Source of the DNA: Kuschelorhynchus macadamiae
Taxonomy: Eukaryota > Arthropoda > Insecta > Coleoptera > Curculionidae
DNA: 64,000 nucleotides
Direction of reading: 5' to 3'
Assembly (NCBI GenBank): GCA_030620095.1
Contig: JAUTXW010002471.1
Location: forward strand, 107,001-171,000
The notes under the pieces were generated by a model. The model did not search any database and was not told the origin of the DNA. It saw only the letters and a list, made by a program, of their open reading frames with translations. This document shows, piece by piece, positions 14,079-26,575 of the stretch. Position 1 is the first letter of the stretch; every line of letters starts with the position of its first letter. Both the position numbers and the translations under genes were made by a program.

Positions 14079-14323
14079 GTGTTGTTTCATTTAAAGCATA
14101 CAATAGTTGTCACAGGTGTACTATTGAATGCAAATACTACCATAATGGAAGACATATGAGTTTTCTACAGGTCGATTGAATTAGAAGAACTGATGAAATG
14201 TTTAGGAAGAAAGATCACCACCTTAAAGAAAATAATAGCGAAGATATTATTCCTTCTCCTCTAGAGCTGTTGCCAATTGATATGACAAAAGCATTTCCGA
14301 TTGCTGAGCCCACGGACCTTTAG
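14079..14323 (+). pseudogene. CACTA/tnp2-like transposase fragment, 3' part
   Basis: This frame follows a good splice acceptor (TTTGTTTCAG ending at 14078). It contains a CxxC-type stretch reading AYNSCHRCTIECKYY and then ELLPIDMTKAFPI, equivalent to the zinc-binding and 'LPIxMxxxFPLDYMH' segments that follow the 'FICDxPA' segment in the transposase family found at 2.46-3.21 kb. An in-frame TGA interrupts it at 14177-14179, and a TAG ends the frame at 14321. The phase of the donor at 3208 and this acceptor do not obviously match, so a spliced product is not proven. Confidence 0.5.
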
Positions 14324-14689
14324 ATTCGACACTGATTGATAGGAATCAGTCATTTACTGTGAGGCTGGCACGTATAATATTGCAAATAAGTAATATAATT
14401 GCCATCTCTTTCTTTGAACTGAAGGGATACTACTAAGTAGATAATATTTTCTTAGCAGTATCACTTAAATTACGCCTATCATCAAACTGAAAACTGAAAA
14501 TTTTAACATATACTTAATCAGATTCGGTTGAACTGCGCACGTGACGTATTTTTTGAATTTGCCAAGATTCTTGCCTATTGTTTTGTATTTATGATGAAAA
14601 ATAATGTTCAGATAAATGAAAATGATTTCGAAATGTCAGTCTATAATTTATAAGAGAAAAATGATTTACTGATGTGAATGTGGATGAAG

Positions 14690-15590
14690 TGCCTCCAACT
14701 GAGGGGTCGAAAGTTGATACTTAGCCATGTTAGGTTGTATGTTTTACTGAAGAATTAGGTCAATTTTAGTAGTTTTAGGATGACTTTCAACCCCCGGTCC
14801 TTCACTTTATAAAACAATTCCAAGAGGGAAGTGCCTCAATCTAAAGAACTAGAAACTTGATACTCAGCCATTTTATGCTGTTTGCTTTTGTGAAGATTTG
14901 AGTCAATTTTGGTAGCTTTAGGATAACATTAAACCCCCAGTCATTCACTTTTTATAAAAAAATTCAAAAGGGAAGTGTCTCAATCTGATGGGCTAGAAAG
15001 TTAATACTAAATAATTTTTTGTGCTTATCTTGTAAAGATTTGTATCAATTTTAGCTTTAAGATAACTTTAAACCCCCGGTCATTTACATCTAAAGGGCTA
15101 GAAAGCTGATAGTAGGCCATTTATGCTGTTTGTCTAGGTAAAGATTTGAGTCAATTTTGGTAGCTTTAGAGTAACTTTAAATTCCCGGTCATTCACTTTT
15201 TATGAAAAATTTCAAGAGGGAAGTGCCTCAATTTAAGAAGCTAGAAAATTGATACTCCGCCGTGTTATGTTGCTTGTCCTACTGAAGATTTGAGTCAATT
15301 TTGGTAGCTTTAGGATGTTTTTAAGCCCCCGGTCATTCGCTTTATGAAGGGCTAGAAAGTTGTTACTTTAATAAAGATTCGAGTCAATTTTGATAGTCGT
15401 AAGATGACTTTAAACTCCCGGTCATCACTTTATATGACAAATTACAAAAAAGAAGTGCCTCACTCTGAAGGGCTAGAAACCTGTTATTAGGTCATTTTAT
15501 GCTTCTTATTCTAATACTATTTTAACCTTATTTTGGTAGCTCTAAGAATTTTAAAATTCACGGTTATTCGTTTTTTATTTTTGCTGGTCA
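14690..15590. repeat. Minisatellite, about seven units of ~145 bp
   Basis: Each unit contains a version of GGGCTAGAAAGTTGATAC, GATTTGAGTCAATTTTGGTA and CCCCCGGTCATTCACTTT. Units begin near 14690, 14835, 14980, 15095, 15230, 15345 and 15455; several are internally deleted. No coding potential. Confidence 0.85.
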
Positions 15591-18500
15591 TCAAATTACC
15601 GATCATTAAATTAGGTTTTTCCCTGAATTTCTGGCTACGGGCCTAAGGGTATCAAAAGAGTATCGTACTTTTCGAAAGATCTATCATCACTAGGCAATTG
15701 TTAATTACTTTCGTATTTACCTCAGAAAATCCAATTTTGTTTTGGAATGAAAAGAATTACATCCATTATACATATTCTCATTTTTATTACAAATCTGTTC
15801 TTCAATAAGGCCGACGTTTCCTTTAAGAATTTTAAAATCTTGTACTTAATATTTGTATTTTTTTTCTGCAAATAAAGAGTCAGATGCTTGTAAATGAGAT
15901 TTAAAGGACTGGCAAAAAACGGTAATAAATTGCCATCGGCGATTGTTACGAAATATATAAATAATTTGAAAGGTTCATGTTCTGCTACACTTTGCCTTGC
16001 CTATATGTTCAAAATTATTGACACCGTCTTGAGTAGAGATATAACGGGTTAAATACATAAAACATAACTAAACTTTATTTCAAAAAATAAAAAGTTCTTA
16101 ACACAACAATAAACTAATAAATGAATAGAATTAATAAAAAACATTTTATTAATTAACCTCAATGTGATGACTGAATAACGATTTAATCTGTCTTAAGCCT
16201 ATGCAATGCATAGTGAGTAAAATATTTAATATAGGTTAGCGGACCAAGAAATCCAATTTTATGATTTCGTCTCACTTTCTTTAGAAATGATAAACTGAAT
16301 GGGATGTTTATTTTCGATAATTTTTCGTTAATCCACACTTGAAATGATGGAGGCAAAAATAAAAGTATTTCGACTTCTTATTGTTTCATATATTTTTTAA
16401 ATCATATATAGGTTAGGAGAAGGCTTCAGGGCTTTAGTTCACATCTGTACTTATTGACTACACGTAGGAATATACTATAGTTTGATTAAAAAGCTGTTTT
16501 CTCGTGTGTGTGTGTGTGTTTTGTTCGTTATGACATTCTTTTACCTTTAACAACCTTGGAATAATAGGCAAATACCAGACACAACGACAGTAACAATTCA
16601 GTGTAAAGTATCAATAGATATACGCAACGTCGCACAGGAAGTAATCAGTGTGTTTTTTGAGCCTTCTCTAAACCCACGAATAAAAAAATGAACTATCTTT
16701 TTTAAGACATTGATTTATATTTTTATCCAGTTTGTTATCATCCTTTTGTTCTCGGTTAGCTTTTTTTGGCTGTTGGATTTATATCTTCTATTTGGTTTCG
16801 TGCTCTATCTGATCTGTTTCTTTTTGCTTTATTATATTTAGATTTTTATCAAAATCGGTGACAAAATATGATGGTACATTGTGCGATGTAGCTTACAGCT
16901 TCTCAACTTTGTTGGTGCCCAGATTTTGAATATTCTTTCTTTTTCTGTATTGAGTTTTGTGATTCAAACATCTAAAATATCTATATCAAATAATCAGTAA
17001 ATGTGAACTACAACGCAAAATATCAATTAACATATGAAATGTCAGATTTTTAAACAATCTACGTATATCTATTTTTCTCGTTTCATAGACCCTTATGTCG
17101 TACTCCGAAATAATAATCCCTCTGATGGTTTCTTGTTTCGTACACTTTGACCATCGATGACCTAAAAGTTCGGAGATTTGATTTCCGAGAAATATTATTT
17201 AGGCCCCATTATTAATTGTCAGTTTTATTGGTTTTATTGTAGAATATGGGTACAATATGTATAAATATGATGTTGGTTGATAAGGTTATGTTTAACATGG
17301 AGCATAGAAATTTGGGAATCAAAAGTATGCTCTGTCGCTAAGTTTATTTTGGATCCGTTGGAATTAGGTTGTCACAATTTCATCACAGCCAAAACAAACT
17401 TAAGAAAGTTAAAAAAAAATATATGTGGGCCTGTGAAAGCCCCGCTTACTCATATTATTGAAGGCCCATCGGAGGATGTGTCTAAATATATTATATGATT
17501 TTTATAAAGTATAAAGTGGTTTTCAATTTGTATATTTAAAGGAGGAGGGAGTGTTTTGCGTGGGTTTTTATGAAAAGCATTGAAAGAAACATTTTAATTT
17601 TGGTATGTTTTTCTGGTATATTTTTTACCTTTATAAATTATCAAATATAATATAAAGGTAATCAAATCCAGATGCGGCATTTTTCAATCTAGCTTGCAAT
17701 TAATTCATTTACTTATAGAGAATAAACTACTTTTTTGAATATTTTTGAAATATAAATTGTTACTTTTTAATTATCGTCCTAAACATTTCTAAAGGATTTC
17801 TTCTATTTTAGTCATACATTTTGACTTGATTGAATCACTGTATTTCTTAAAATTAATTATCAAAAATACTTATTACAAGTATTTTTGTCCTATCTCCTAT
17901 CTTATCTAACTCTAATTATTTTAATAGGTTATTTAATAGCTTAAACAAGGTTTGGACACTGGATACTTAAATTAACATTAACGTCAATAGTGCTGTAAAA
18001 ATAAATTACCGTTTTGATTGGGTAATAAATGAACGACACATCCACAAATTTGCAACTGTACTTTTCTAAGACATTCAATTTCGCATGCTGAATTCGAATA
18101 CAATGTAAAAGACTTAGCAGCATCATTCTCATACCAAAATCTGCAGTCTCGCCTTTCCAGTTCTAAACTAAAAATTGACCTGTCAGGAATGATTTCCTAA
18201 AAATAAGTGATTAATGTGTTAAAAAATATGTCCTTCTAAATAAGATACATTCGTAGATTAGGAAGTTCTTGTAATCTTTAAAAATTTAAGCAAATTAAGT
18301 TATTGATCTTAAAAATATAAAACAGTATTTACGTACTTCAGAATAAAAATAATCACTATACATACAATATAATGTCCTACTTAATTTGCTTAATTAGCTT
18401 AGAACAAGAAATGTTTCATCATATTTATAATAAAATTCATTTATATTAATAAAACAACACAAGATAATATTTTAAAGAAATTTAACCAGCGGGCTAAACA

Positions 18501-18900
18501 ATGTTAATGCACTTAACAAAGTTATATTTAAAAATCTCGTCAAAACTCTAAAAGGCCTGACTGATGAGCCATTTTTTTAAATTCATTTTTAAACCTAGTG
18601 TTGGAGGGATTTTTTTGTGTTCTGGCAGTTTATTATAGAATAAAAGACAATATAAATAAATAAGGATTGCACAGTCATGATCTTAAAGTGAATGCTTGTC
18701 TAAAATCAGCCCTGTAAGACAGGCCCGCCAACAGTCCTACGCTGCATACGATAAACATCCATTGCTCCCGCACTGTGGCCACAGACCATTAAAGGATATG
18801 ATATACATATATGAATTACAGAGGGAGAAATAGACCTGTTTACTTACTACCTCAGGCACACTCTTCACTATACCCTGTAGCAAAAAAATATTGTTGCTTA
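15591..18900. other. AT-rich stretch without recognisable gene
   Basis: I see no family-like reading frame on either strand. A short (TG)n tract lies at about 16505-16520. Everything else is AT-rich, low-information sequence. Confidence 0.5.
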
Positions 18901-18904
18901 GCTT

Positions 18905-19016
18905 TTTACAACAGGCTTCTGTGTGCATATTCCAACATATACCGCGATCCAAATAGACTCATGAAGCTTCTGTGTACACATTCCAACACATACCGTGATC
19001 CAAATACACTGATCAA
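18905..19016. repeat. Short tandem repeat, ~55-bp unit, two copies
   Basis: Two adjacent copies of a unit containing CTTCTGTGTGCATATTCCAA and a GATCCAAATA block, the second with several substitutions. Visible directly. Confidence 0.8.
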
Positions 19017-19159
19017 AATTTCACATTTTGGTGTTTGGTAGAGACCATTATGTTTTAGAAGCGTTGAAGGAACAGCCTATTTCTAGTGAACCATTCCTCT
19101 ATTGATTGACTTATTTGAAACCAACGTATTTCTAACTTTAAAATAGTTTCCGAGACCTA

Positions 19160-19610
19160 ACGATAATGCATATTTATATAAGCTGATTGTTGGGCTAAAG
19201 TTTTATTATCGAAAAGGTGTTGGGCTTTTCCAATAGCAGCTGAACTTTTTTTCTCAAAGTCAAAAATTATGCTTTTAACTTCGTGAAAACGTTTGCTGTA
19301 AAACAAAGCTGCATTTAAATATATACACATCGGGAAATTATTAGTGTAGGTGGTAGCGGTATGTCAGACAGTTTTTCTTTATAGGTTTTTCTCAAAAGTG
19401 GCTTGATAAACATCTGTTTAACACTATTGATTAAGTCATTTATAATAATAAATTCATTTCTAATTTCTTCTGCAACCCTATTTACCTCATGAGCTAAACA
19501 TGTACAATGAATCATATTCGGGTAAAATATCTTCAAGTTAATTCCTGTTTTAATCATATCCGGCGCAGAATCAGATAGCGTTAAACAACAACAAACATTT
19601 AACTTGTTTC
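19160..19610 (-). pseudogene. hAT transposase relic (second type)
   Basis: On the minus strand the frame reads LSDSAPDM, then IHCTCLAHEVNRVAEEIR and LSDIPLPP, the pattern of a hAT-like transposase family (CGG-binding-protein/BED type) with 'SDAAPYM' and 'HxTCLAHxLxRVAEEIR' signatures. A one-base shift near 19330 moves the reading to a second frame that continues the family pattern (ALFYSKRFHEVKSIIFDFE) to about 19180. Both frames contain stops nearby, so it is a fragment. It lies directly beyond the 3' end of the LINE fragment at 19.65-20.25 kb. Confidence 0.6.
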
Positions 19611-19649
19611 GTTATTTATTTTCAGTTTCAATGAGATGCAGTCTATGCC

Positions 19650-20254
19650 AAAGTTTTGACTGTTTAGACTCAGGAATTTGCGCATTATGCGCGTAGTGTT
19701 CAGAATGACTGCTTTCTGAAGGAGCATGAAGATATTCTTAGGTAATCCCAGATCTTGTAGATTTTAGTGCAGGCTTTTAGATTTTATACCAGTAACTGAT
19801 AGAACTATGGGTGGTACTGTAACTGTTTCAAGCCTTCACATCTTTTTAACTTCGTCTCGAAGTTCCTGATATTTTCGATTCTTTTCTTGCGCTCTCAATA
19901 TTGTGTGTATTCGGAATGGTATAGGAAAGCAGCCTTCCTTTATCTTGTTCGACGATATCGGGCCTATTGATGGGATGTATTTATCCGGTAATGGATCTAG
20001 TAGTATTGTGTATCTGGCAGATTCAAGCAATGGAAGTGTAGGAGTTTAAGGTTCCTGCCAAGTGTCTGATGGATGATTGCAGCAACCTGATTGTTGTGGT
20101 GGAGATATTCTGTCTGGCTCATAGCACTACATGCAGATATAATATGTTGAATTGTTTCAATGTTTGTTCAATTGTTTTTCTCGCACATCCGGCATTTATC
20201 ATCTGGCACATTGAGGTCTTCCATATGTTTATGTTTATCTTTTATATGTTTCAC
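19650..20254 (-). pseudogene. RLE-class LINE fragment D (zinc knuckle and C-terminus)
   Basis: The minus strand reads a CCHC-like segment (CRMCEKNN, then TIQHIISACS), a lysine-rich region, PIPFRIHTILRAQEKNRKYQ, DEVKKM and GLPKNIFMLLQKAVILNT. This is the C-terminal arrangement of restriction-like-endonuclease LINEs of the R2/R4 group. In-frame stops (for example after KNN, and after DEVKKM) show it is dead. Its upstream edge begins with the same codons (MKH) at which fragment A at 31.47 kb ends, and an hAT element separates the two, so the pieces were once continuous. Confidence 0.75.
20247..20254. other. hAT target site duplication, left copy
   Basis: TGTTTCAC here corresponds to TGTTTCAT at 31464-31471, seven of eight bases identical, the length expected for hAT elements. 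Confidence 0.7.
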
Positions 20255-21622
20255 CAGTGGCGGCTATTCAGGTGAAGTAGGTGAAGTGCTACTTCACCAG
20301 GAAACATAAACAAACAAGCAACATCTAACTATATCTATTATATATCTCTTAAAATTTAAGTTTTTACATTCATTTATTCACCTAATTGACAAAAAATAAA
20401 TTGTACATCTCGAATAAATATTTTACTTGACCGTTGGCGGCATGTCTTTTTAAAACTTTCAATCGAACTTTATTATAACAACTATAGCAGTGGCGCAAAC
20501 CGCTTCGACTTTGTTGGAGGTGCTATCTTTAGTTTACGATTTTCCTACTACGTTGCCATGATAACGCGTTCGCGATGACGTCGAACGCATGGAAGATTAA
20601 TGTTAACCAGCGCCATACAACGCTCTCGGTGAATTGCTAACGCAGTACCCTACACCCACGTGTCGTTCAGGTTGGGGTGGTTGTTTACTTTTATTTTCGC
20701 GGATTTCGCAGATAACGCAGAATGAAGATAAATTTTTGACCCGACGCGGGCTTTCCGTTCCTCGGCGATCATTATTAACTAGCATTGATGATATTTTTTT
20801 AGTCCGAAATATCGAAAAAATGTTAAGTGTGATACGCTGTTGGATTTAGAATTAAAATTACTCTTTATTAAGAAGAACTCAAGCAGGGTATCTCGCTTAT
20901 TTTTAAAGATAGAACCTTGCGGTTTTCACGAACCTGAGCTAATTTTTTGTGAAACTCATGAAGCCGTAAACAAAATTTTCATAGCCTTCTTCGTCTATGA
21001 GATACAGGGCGAAATAGAACATTTTGCATTTTGGGACCCCCCTCGTATCTCGGTTATCCTTTAACTTAACGCAAAGGGAAAAATTGCTGCTTATGAAGTT
21101 TTTTACGCTGGATCCAGTGGCGTTTTTTCATTTGAGTTGTTATTTTTTAGATATGACCCAAAGTTGTGTTTTTTTAAATGGGACACCCTGTATATTTGTC
21201 CAGAAATTGATTTGTCCTTTTAAAAGCTTCTCAATAATATATAATAGTATGGGTCTATTTTAATAAACAACAACAAAAATCCTATTTTTTATAATTATCA
21301 TCCCAAATTTTGCAGTAGGCCATGCAAAACAATGCTGCCTTTTATTTAAAGTCGTTAACCATATCTACATCCTTACAATAAATCAAAATAAATATGTAAT
21401 TAAATCTATTTATCAAAATATGTATTGATAATTTCGCGCCAAAAAAGTACCACCTACCTAGATTTATGTAACACAAGAACAAAACAGTAATAAATTATTA
21501 TGTAACAAGCCTTTCAGCAAAAATCAACTGTCGTATAAGGATTACAGTAACCAAGGAAATCAAAAGAACTGTTCAAACTGATTTCCATTTTGTTCTATGC
21601 ATGCTTCGCACAATTTTCGTAT

Positions 21623-22691
21623 TCATTTTAGGGAATTAAGCAAAATAACGGGATGATTTTGTAAATAGCGAAAATTTTCTCTTATTGCATTTTCTAAATC
21701 TTGGACATTATCATAGTGGTCTTTGTAAATTCTATTTTCCAGATATCCCCATAGAAAGAAATCTAAAATCGACAAATCTGGGGACCTAGGGGGCCATCTT
21801 ATAGGTCCATTTGTTCCGATCCATTGATTGGTAAAATTATTGTCCAGAAATAATCTCGTCATTCCAGAATTGTGTGCAGGAGCACCGTCCTGTTGAAAAT
21901 AAATTTCGTTAATTTGCGCTAGAGGAACATCGTCAAGTAATTCAGGTATAGCTGCCTCTAAAATTTCTATATAGCGATTGGCTGTTAGATTTCCCTCAAA
22001 TATATAACATTTTATATGTGTTCCTAATATGAAGCAGGACACATTTAGACCAAACCTGCCCTGCTGTCTTCTGGGAAATATTTGGTGTTGATTTTCCTGG
22101 GACCAGAATCTACTATTGTGCCTATTGAGTATACCAGAATTACTGAAATGTGCTTCGTCTGACCATATAACCTTCCTTTCAAAATCTCTAACCATATGGC
22201 ATCTTTCTCGAAACCAATTGCAGAAGACTACCCGACGCTCTGCATCCCCTGGCTCTAAGTGCCTGGGCGAGCCTAAATTTGTATGGGTGGTATTTGTGCG
22301 TTTTTAGAATTTCTTGAACTCTAGTTTTTGGAATCCCTATGCTCTTTTCACTGGCCCTACAAGAGTTTGTAGGGTAAGCTTCTGCATTAGCCAAAACCGT
22401 AATTTCCTCAGCCTCCCGATTTTCTTATTATATGTTTTCGTACGAGGTTTGATAAATGATCCGTGATTAAGTAAATTCTTTTTTATCCGATAAAAAGTGG
22501 ATATATTAGGTTACCTCCTTTCTGGATATCCAAATAAAAATTAAGCAATAGTATTTCAACATACCTAAAAATTAACTATTTACCTGTTAAAATACATCTC
22601 AGAAGCCGCTTCATCATTTTCATTACTTAATATAAAACAAGCTAACATATTGTACTTTTCATAACGTTCGAAAGTTTGGTTTTCTTCCATA
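21623..22691 (-). pseudogene. Mariner-like transposase pseudogene
   Basis: The ATG at 22691 opens MEENQTFERYEKYNMLACF, the usual N-terminus of a widespread insect mariner-like family. A non-coding interval follows (22.52-22.57 kb), possibly a short intron or an insertion. Then come an N-terminal helix-turn-helix segment (EAYPTNSCRASEKSIGIPKT) and the catalytic domain with IWSDEAHFS, IYFQQDGAPAH and RSPDLSILDFFLWG, giving the three catalytic acidic residues. One-base shifts near 22265 and 22410 and a stop near 22520 break it; the largest intact frame is 190 codons (21623-22195). A DDD-type mariner transposase is the best call. Confidence 0.75.
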
Positions 22692-22950
22692 ATAATACAA
22701 ATATATTTTTACACAATAAATAAATACAAAAAACTAGCGCTATATTTTATATACGCGTACAAAATTGGGAAATGTCATTTGCTTCCAAGAAAACAAAAGA
22801 AAACGGCATCGTTTTGCATGGCTTACTGCAAAATTTGGGATGATAATTATAAAAAATAGGATTTTTGTTGTTGTTTATTAAAATAGACTCATACTATTAT
22901 ATATTTTTGAGAAGCTTTTAAAAGGACAAATCAATTTCTGGACAAATATA

Positions 22951-23291
22951 CAGGGTGTCCTATTTAAAAAAACACAACTTTGGGTCATATCTAAAAAATA
23001 ACAACTCAAATGAAAAATATGGCTACGCCACTGGATCCAGCGTAAAAAACTGCATAAGCAGCAATTTTTCCCTTTTCGTTAAGTTAAAGGATAACCGAGA
23101 TACGAGGGGGGTCCCAAAATGCAAAATTTTCTATTTCGCACTGTACCTCATAAACGAAGAAGGCTATGAAAATTTTGTTTACGGCTTCATGAGTTTCACA
23201 AAAAATTAGCTCAGGTTCGTGAAAACCGCAAGGTTCTATCTTTAAAAATAAGCGAGATACCCTGCTTTTGCAACCAAATCCGGACACCCTG
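22951..23291. mobile_element. Mariner-like MITE, TA-flanked, 341 bp
   Basis: The sequence begins CAGGGTGTCC and ends GGACACCCTG, with TA on both sides (22949-22950 and 23292-23293). A truncated inverted copy is at 20881-21190, and related ends appear at about 28.24, 28.49 and 28.71 kb. Confidence 0.8.
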
Positions 23292-23574
23292 TACAGGGAA
23301 TACGGTGGCTGGATGATGTGACATTTATTTGAAAATATCTTTTTAAAAAAATTCGGTAAAAAATTAAAACTATTTTCAAAAATTTCTTTTTTTCCGGATA
23401 TCTTCGGAAGTACTATAAATATCCTCAATTTCAAAACGGCATTGAATTGAGCACAAATTTAAACTTTTCTACATCTCATATAGCTTCTCCCAATTGTCAC
23501 CCAGAAATTGGCATATCCTGTAAACCATGTGAGCGATTTTTCCTGTAAAATAGTTTTTTTTTAATCAAAAAATT

Positions 23575-23890
23575 AAAGACAAATATTGTTCATAAAAGAT
23601 TTTATTGTTTTTACAATGACTAGAGCATAGATAAGTAAAAGCAAAGTTGAAATATAATGACTTTATATCAAAATTGTCAAACAAAACGTAATTTAGAAAA
23701 CACATTCAAAACAAAAGGTAAATAAATATGCAATGTTTGCATTAAAAAGATAAATAAATATGCAATGTTTGCATTAAAAAGATAATGGAAATTTAGAAAA
23801 AAATGTGAAAATAAACTTACATTTAACTACTAAATAGGTGCTATCCATAAATATTGAATGCATACAATTTACGCATCTGGTGTTCTTTTT
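23575..23890 (+). repeat. Dispersed ~290-bp repeat, copy 1
   Basis: Contains ATATTGTTCATAAAAGAT, ATGCAATGTTTGCATTAAAA and CTACTAAATAGGTGCTATCC. Copies 2 and 3 lie at 26283-26575 and 27612-27905 in the same orientation. In this copy a 31-bp piece around the ATGCAATG block is duplicated in tandem. Confidence 0.75.
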
Positions 23891-26090
23891 ACTTCCCTCG
23901 TAAAAGGGAAGTATTGTTATCGTGAAAAAATCACTCTCCGAGACTTTTTCGGATCTTCACGTTTTAGGGCCCTAGATGACGAAGAAAAAAAGGTTTTCTT
24001 AATTCCGTCGGTCTGTCTGTCTGTTCGCAGCGTAGCTAAAAAACTACTTATTCGATTGACTTCAAATTTTGGTCAAAAATTAAGAGTCATATGGGGATGA
24101 CCTGGTAACATTTTGGTAAAAATCCAATATGGTGAAACAAAATGGCAGCCTAGTGCATTGTTAAAAAAATTAATATTAAAAAACCACTCATACAATTTAT
24201 TTAAAATTTTGCAAAAACATCAAGTATTATGTTGAAATCAAGTGTTAACATTTTGGTACGAATCTAAGACGGAGGATCAAAATTGCGGCTTAATAAAATA
24301 TTTAAAAATGCGGCCTGAAATAGTGCTTAATGGTTTGATTTCAAATTGTGTGTCATAACTAAATGTGGTATTATTGGGATTAACTAGTAAAATTCTGGTA
24401 CTAATTCAAGATGGCCGAACAAAATGGCGGCCAAATAAAAAGTATGTGATCGTGAAAAAATCACTCTTTTAGGTTTTACACGTCTTCACGTTTTAGCGTC
24501 CCTAGATGCCAAAAAAATATGTTTTATCGATTCCGTTGGTCGGTCTGTCGGTACGTCTGTAAAAATGCCTAGTAAAATTAAAAAAAAAATATTATGAAAA
24601 AACTGCTTATCCAATGTATTACAAATTTTTGTCATAAACATCAAGTACTATGTTGGAATCAACTGATAGAATTTGGTACGAATCGAAGATGGCGGAACAA
24701 AATGGCGGTATAATAAAATATTTAAAAATTCAACCAGAAAAACTACTTAATGGATTGATTTCAAATTGTGTGCCATAACTAATTGTGGTATAGGGCTCAA
24801 CTAGCAAAAATGTTACTAATTCAAGATGGCGGAACAAAATTGCGGCCAAATAAAATTTTTATAATCGTGAACATCAACCTCTCAGGATTTACATATCTAT
24901 CTAGCGTCTCTAGATGCCAAAAAAACATGATTAATCAATTCCGTCGGCCCGTCTGTCGGTCTGTATGTTCGCTACATAGCTTAAATACTACTTACCCGAT
25001 TGAATTCAAATTTTGACCAAAAATTAAGGGTCATATGGGGATAGCCTGATAATATTTTGGTTAAAATCCAATATAGCGGAACAACGTTAAAAAATGTTTG
25101 TTAGAGTGGTGTATTATCTGTGGTTAAGATCCAGTAAAAAAAAACAAGTTTTTTTTTAATTGTCGACATTTCGCAACTTAATTATTGCATCCTTAGGACA
25201 CATATAGATCTTATATCCTGCATGAAACCCATATTATCAGAACTTTTAGTCCGTGGTTCCGCATATATTTCCCAGATGTTAAGTTTCTAAATGGTTCTCG
25301 TTAACAATCCTTTTGTTTTTATGTTAGAGTAGTGTATTATTTGGAGTTAGGATTTAGTAAAAAAACAAAAGTCTATGTTTAAATTGTCTACGTTTCGCAA
25401 CTTTATTGTTGCATCCTCAGACAACATTTATGTATCATAAATGTTATATCCTGCATGATACCCCTATTATCAGTGTTTACCTACTCCGTTGGTTCGCAGA
25501 TATTTCCCAGATAGGAAACTTCTAAATGGTTTTCGATAACGATTTTCTTGTTGTTATGTTAGAGGGGTATATTGTTTGAGTTAGGAAATATCTGCGGACC
25601 CATGGAGTAGGTAAAGACTAATATGGGTTTCAGGCATGATAGAAAATCTATGTGCCCCGAGGATGCGACAATAAAACGTCGGCAATTTAAAAAAGGGCCT
25701 TTGTTTTTTTTACTGGATCTTAACCCCAAATAATACACCACTCTAACATAACAACAAGGGGATTGTTAATGAAAACCATTCTGAAACTTAATATCTGGGA
25801 TATCTGCTGACCAACGGAGTAAGTAAAGACTGATAATATGGGTATCAATTTAAGATAAGGAAACCATTCATTTTAAATTTTGCAGAAAAATTAAATGTGA
25901 AAATGGAATTCTTATTGGTTTTATTTTAAATTATGCCAAAAAGTCAAGTGTGTCACAGTTAGAAAGAAAATAGTAAACATTGGTAGGAATCCAATATGAT
26001 GGAACATAATAGCGTCCAATAAGAATGAAGAGACAGTATATGTAACACATTTACGCTATGACTATGTACTGAACTAATTTGGATCACACT
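23891..26090 (+). mobile_element. Truncated copy of the array element at 10.85-13.97 kb
   Basis: It starts with ACTTCCCTCGT, the same terminus as the element at 10848, and repeats its order: AAAATGGCGG-type units to about 25.08 kb, then about three ~220-bp units to 25.85 kb, then the same unique tail (AATCCAATATGATGGAACA). The right terminus found in the other copy is missing here. Confidence 0.7.
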
Positions 26091-26282
26091 TAACGCCATT
26101 TTGCTCGTATTACTTTTTTATTTTCTCCGTAAATATAGGAAAAAAACCTTGTGCTATTTTATTATTACAAAATAAAATAAACTGTTTTAGGTCTACGTTT
26201 AAATAGAAATTTTAATTTACAAATTATTGTTACTTACCTTTTTAAGACAAAATTTATTTTTTACATTATCCTGAACTAATTA

Positions 26283-26575
26283 AAAATTAAGGAAAAATAT
26301 TGTTCATAAAAGATATTAATTTTTTTTGCAACGACTAGAGCATAGATCAGTAAATGCAAAGTTAAATATAATGAGTTTATCTCAAAATTTTCAAATAAAA
26401 CATGTAATTTACAAATAGTACATAATCAAAATAAAAGGTAAATAAATATGCAATGTTTGCATTAAAAATAAAATGAAAAAAAGTGAAAATAAACTTCCAT
26501 TTAACTACTAAATAGGTACTATCCATAAATTTTGAATACATATAATTTACGCAACTGGTTTTGTTTTTTTACATA
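26283..26575 (+). repeat. Dispersed ~290-bp repeat, copy 2
   Basis: Same blocks as copy 1 in the same order, with scattered substitutions and small indels. It is preceded by a 170-bp piece (26.11-26.28 kb) that recurs at 26.77-26.94 kb. Confidence 0.7.

Larger units (their letters stand above)
20881..23291 (-). mobile_element. Mariner-like element with long inverted repeats
   Basis: A mariner-type transposase relic is flanked by inverted repeats of about 450 bp: 20881-21340 on the left and 22800-23291 on the right. The inner part of each arm contains GCAAAATTTGGGATGATAAT (or its complement). The outer part of each arm is a copy of a 341-bp CAGGGTGTCC-type MITE, complete on the right (22951-23291) and truncated on the left (20881-21190). 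Whether the MITE copies belong to the element or inserted symmetrically is unclear. Confidence 0.65.

Noticed and set aside
18811..19041. 76-codon plus-strand frame with repeated SNIYRDPN
   Set aside because: It is a translation of the 55-bp tandem repeat.
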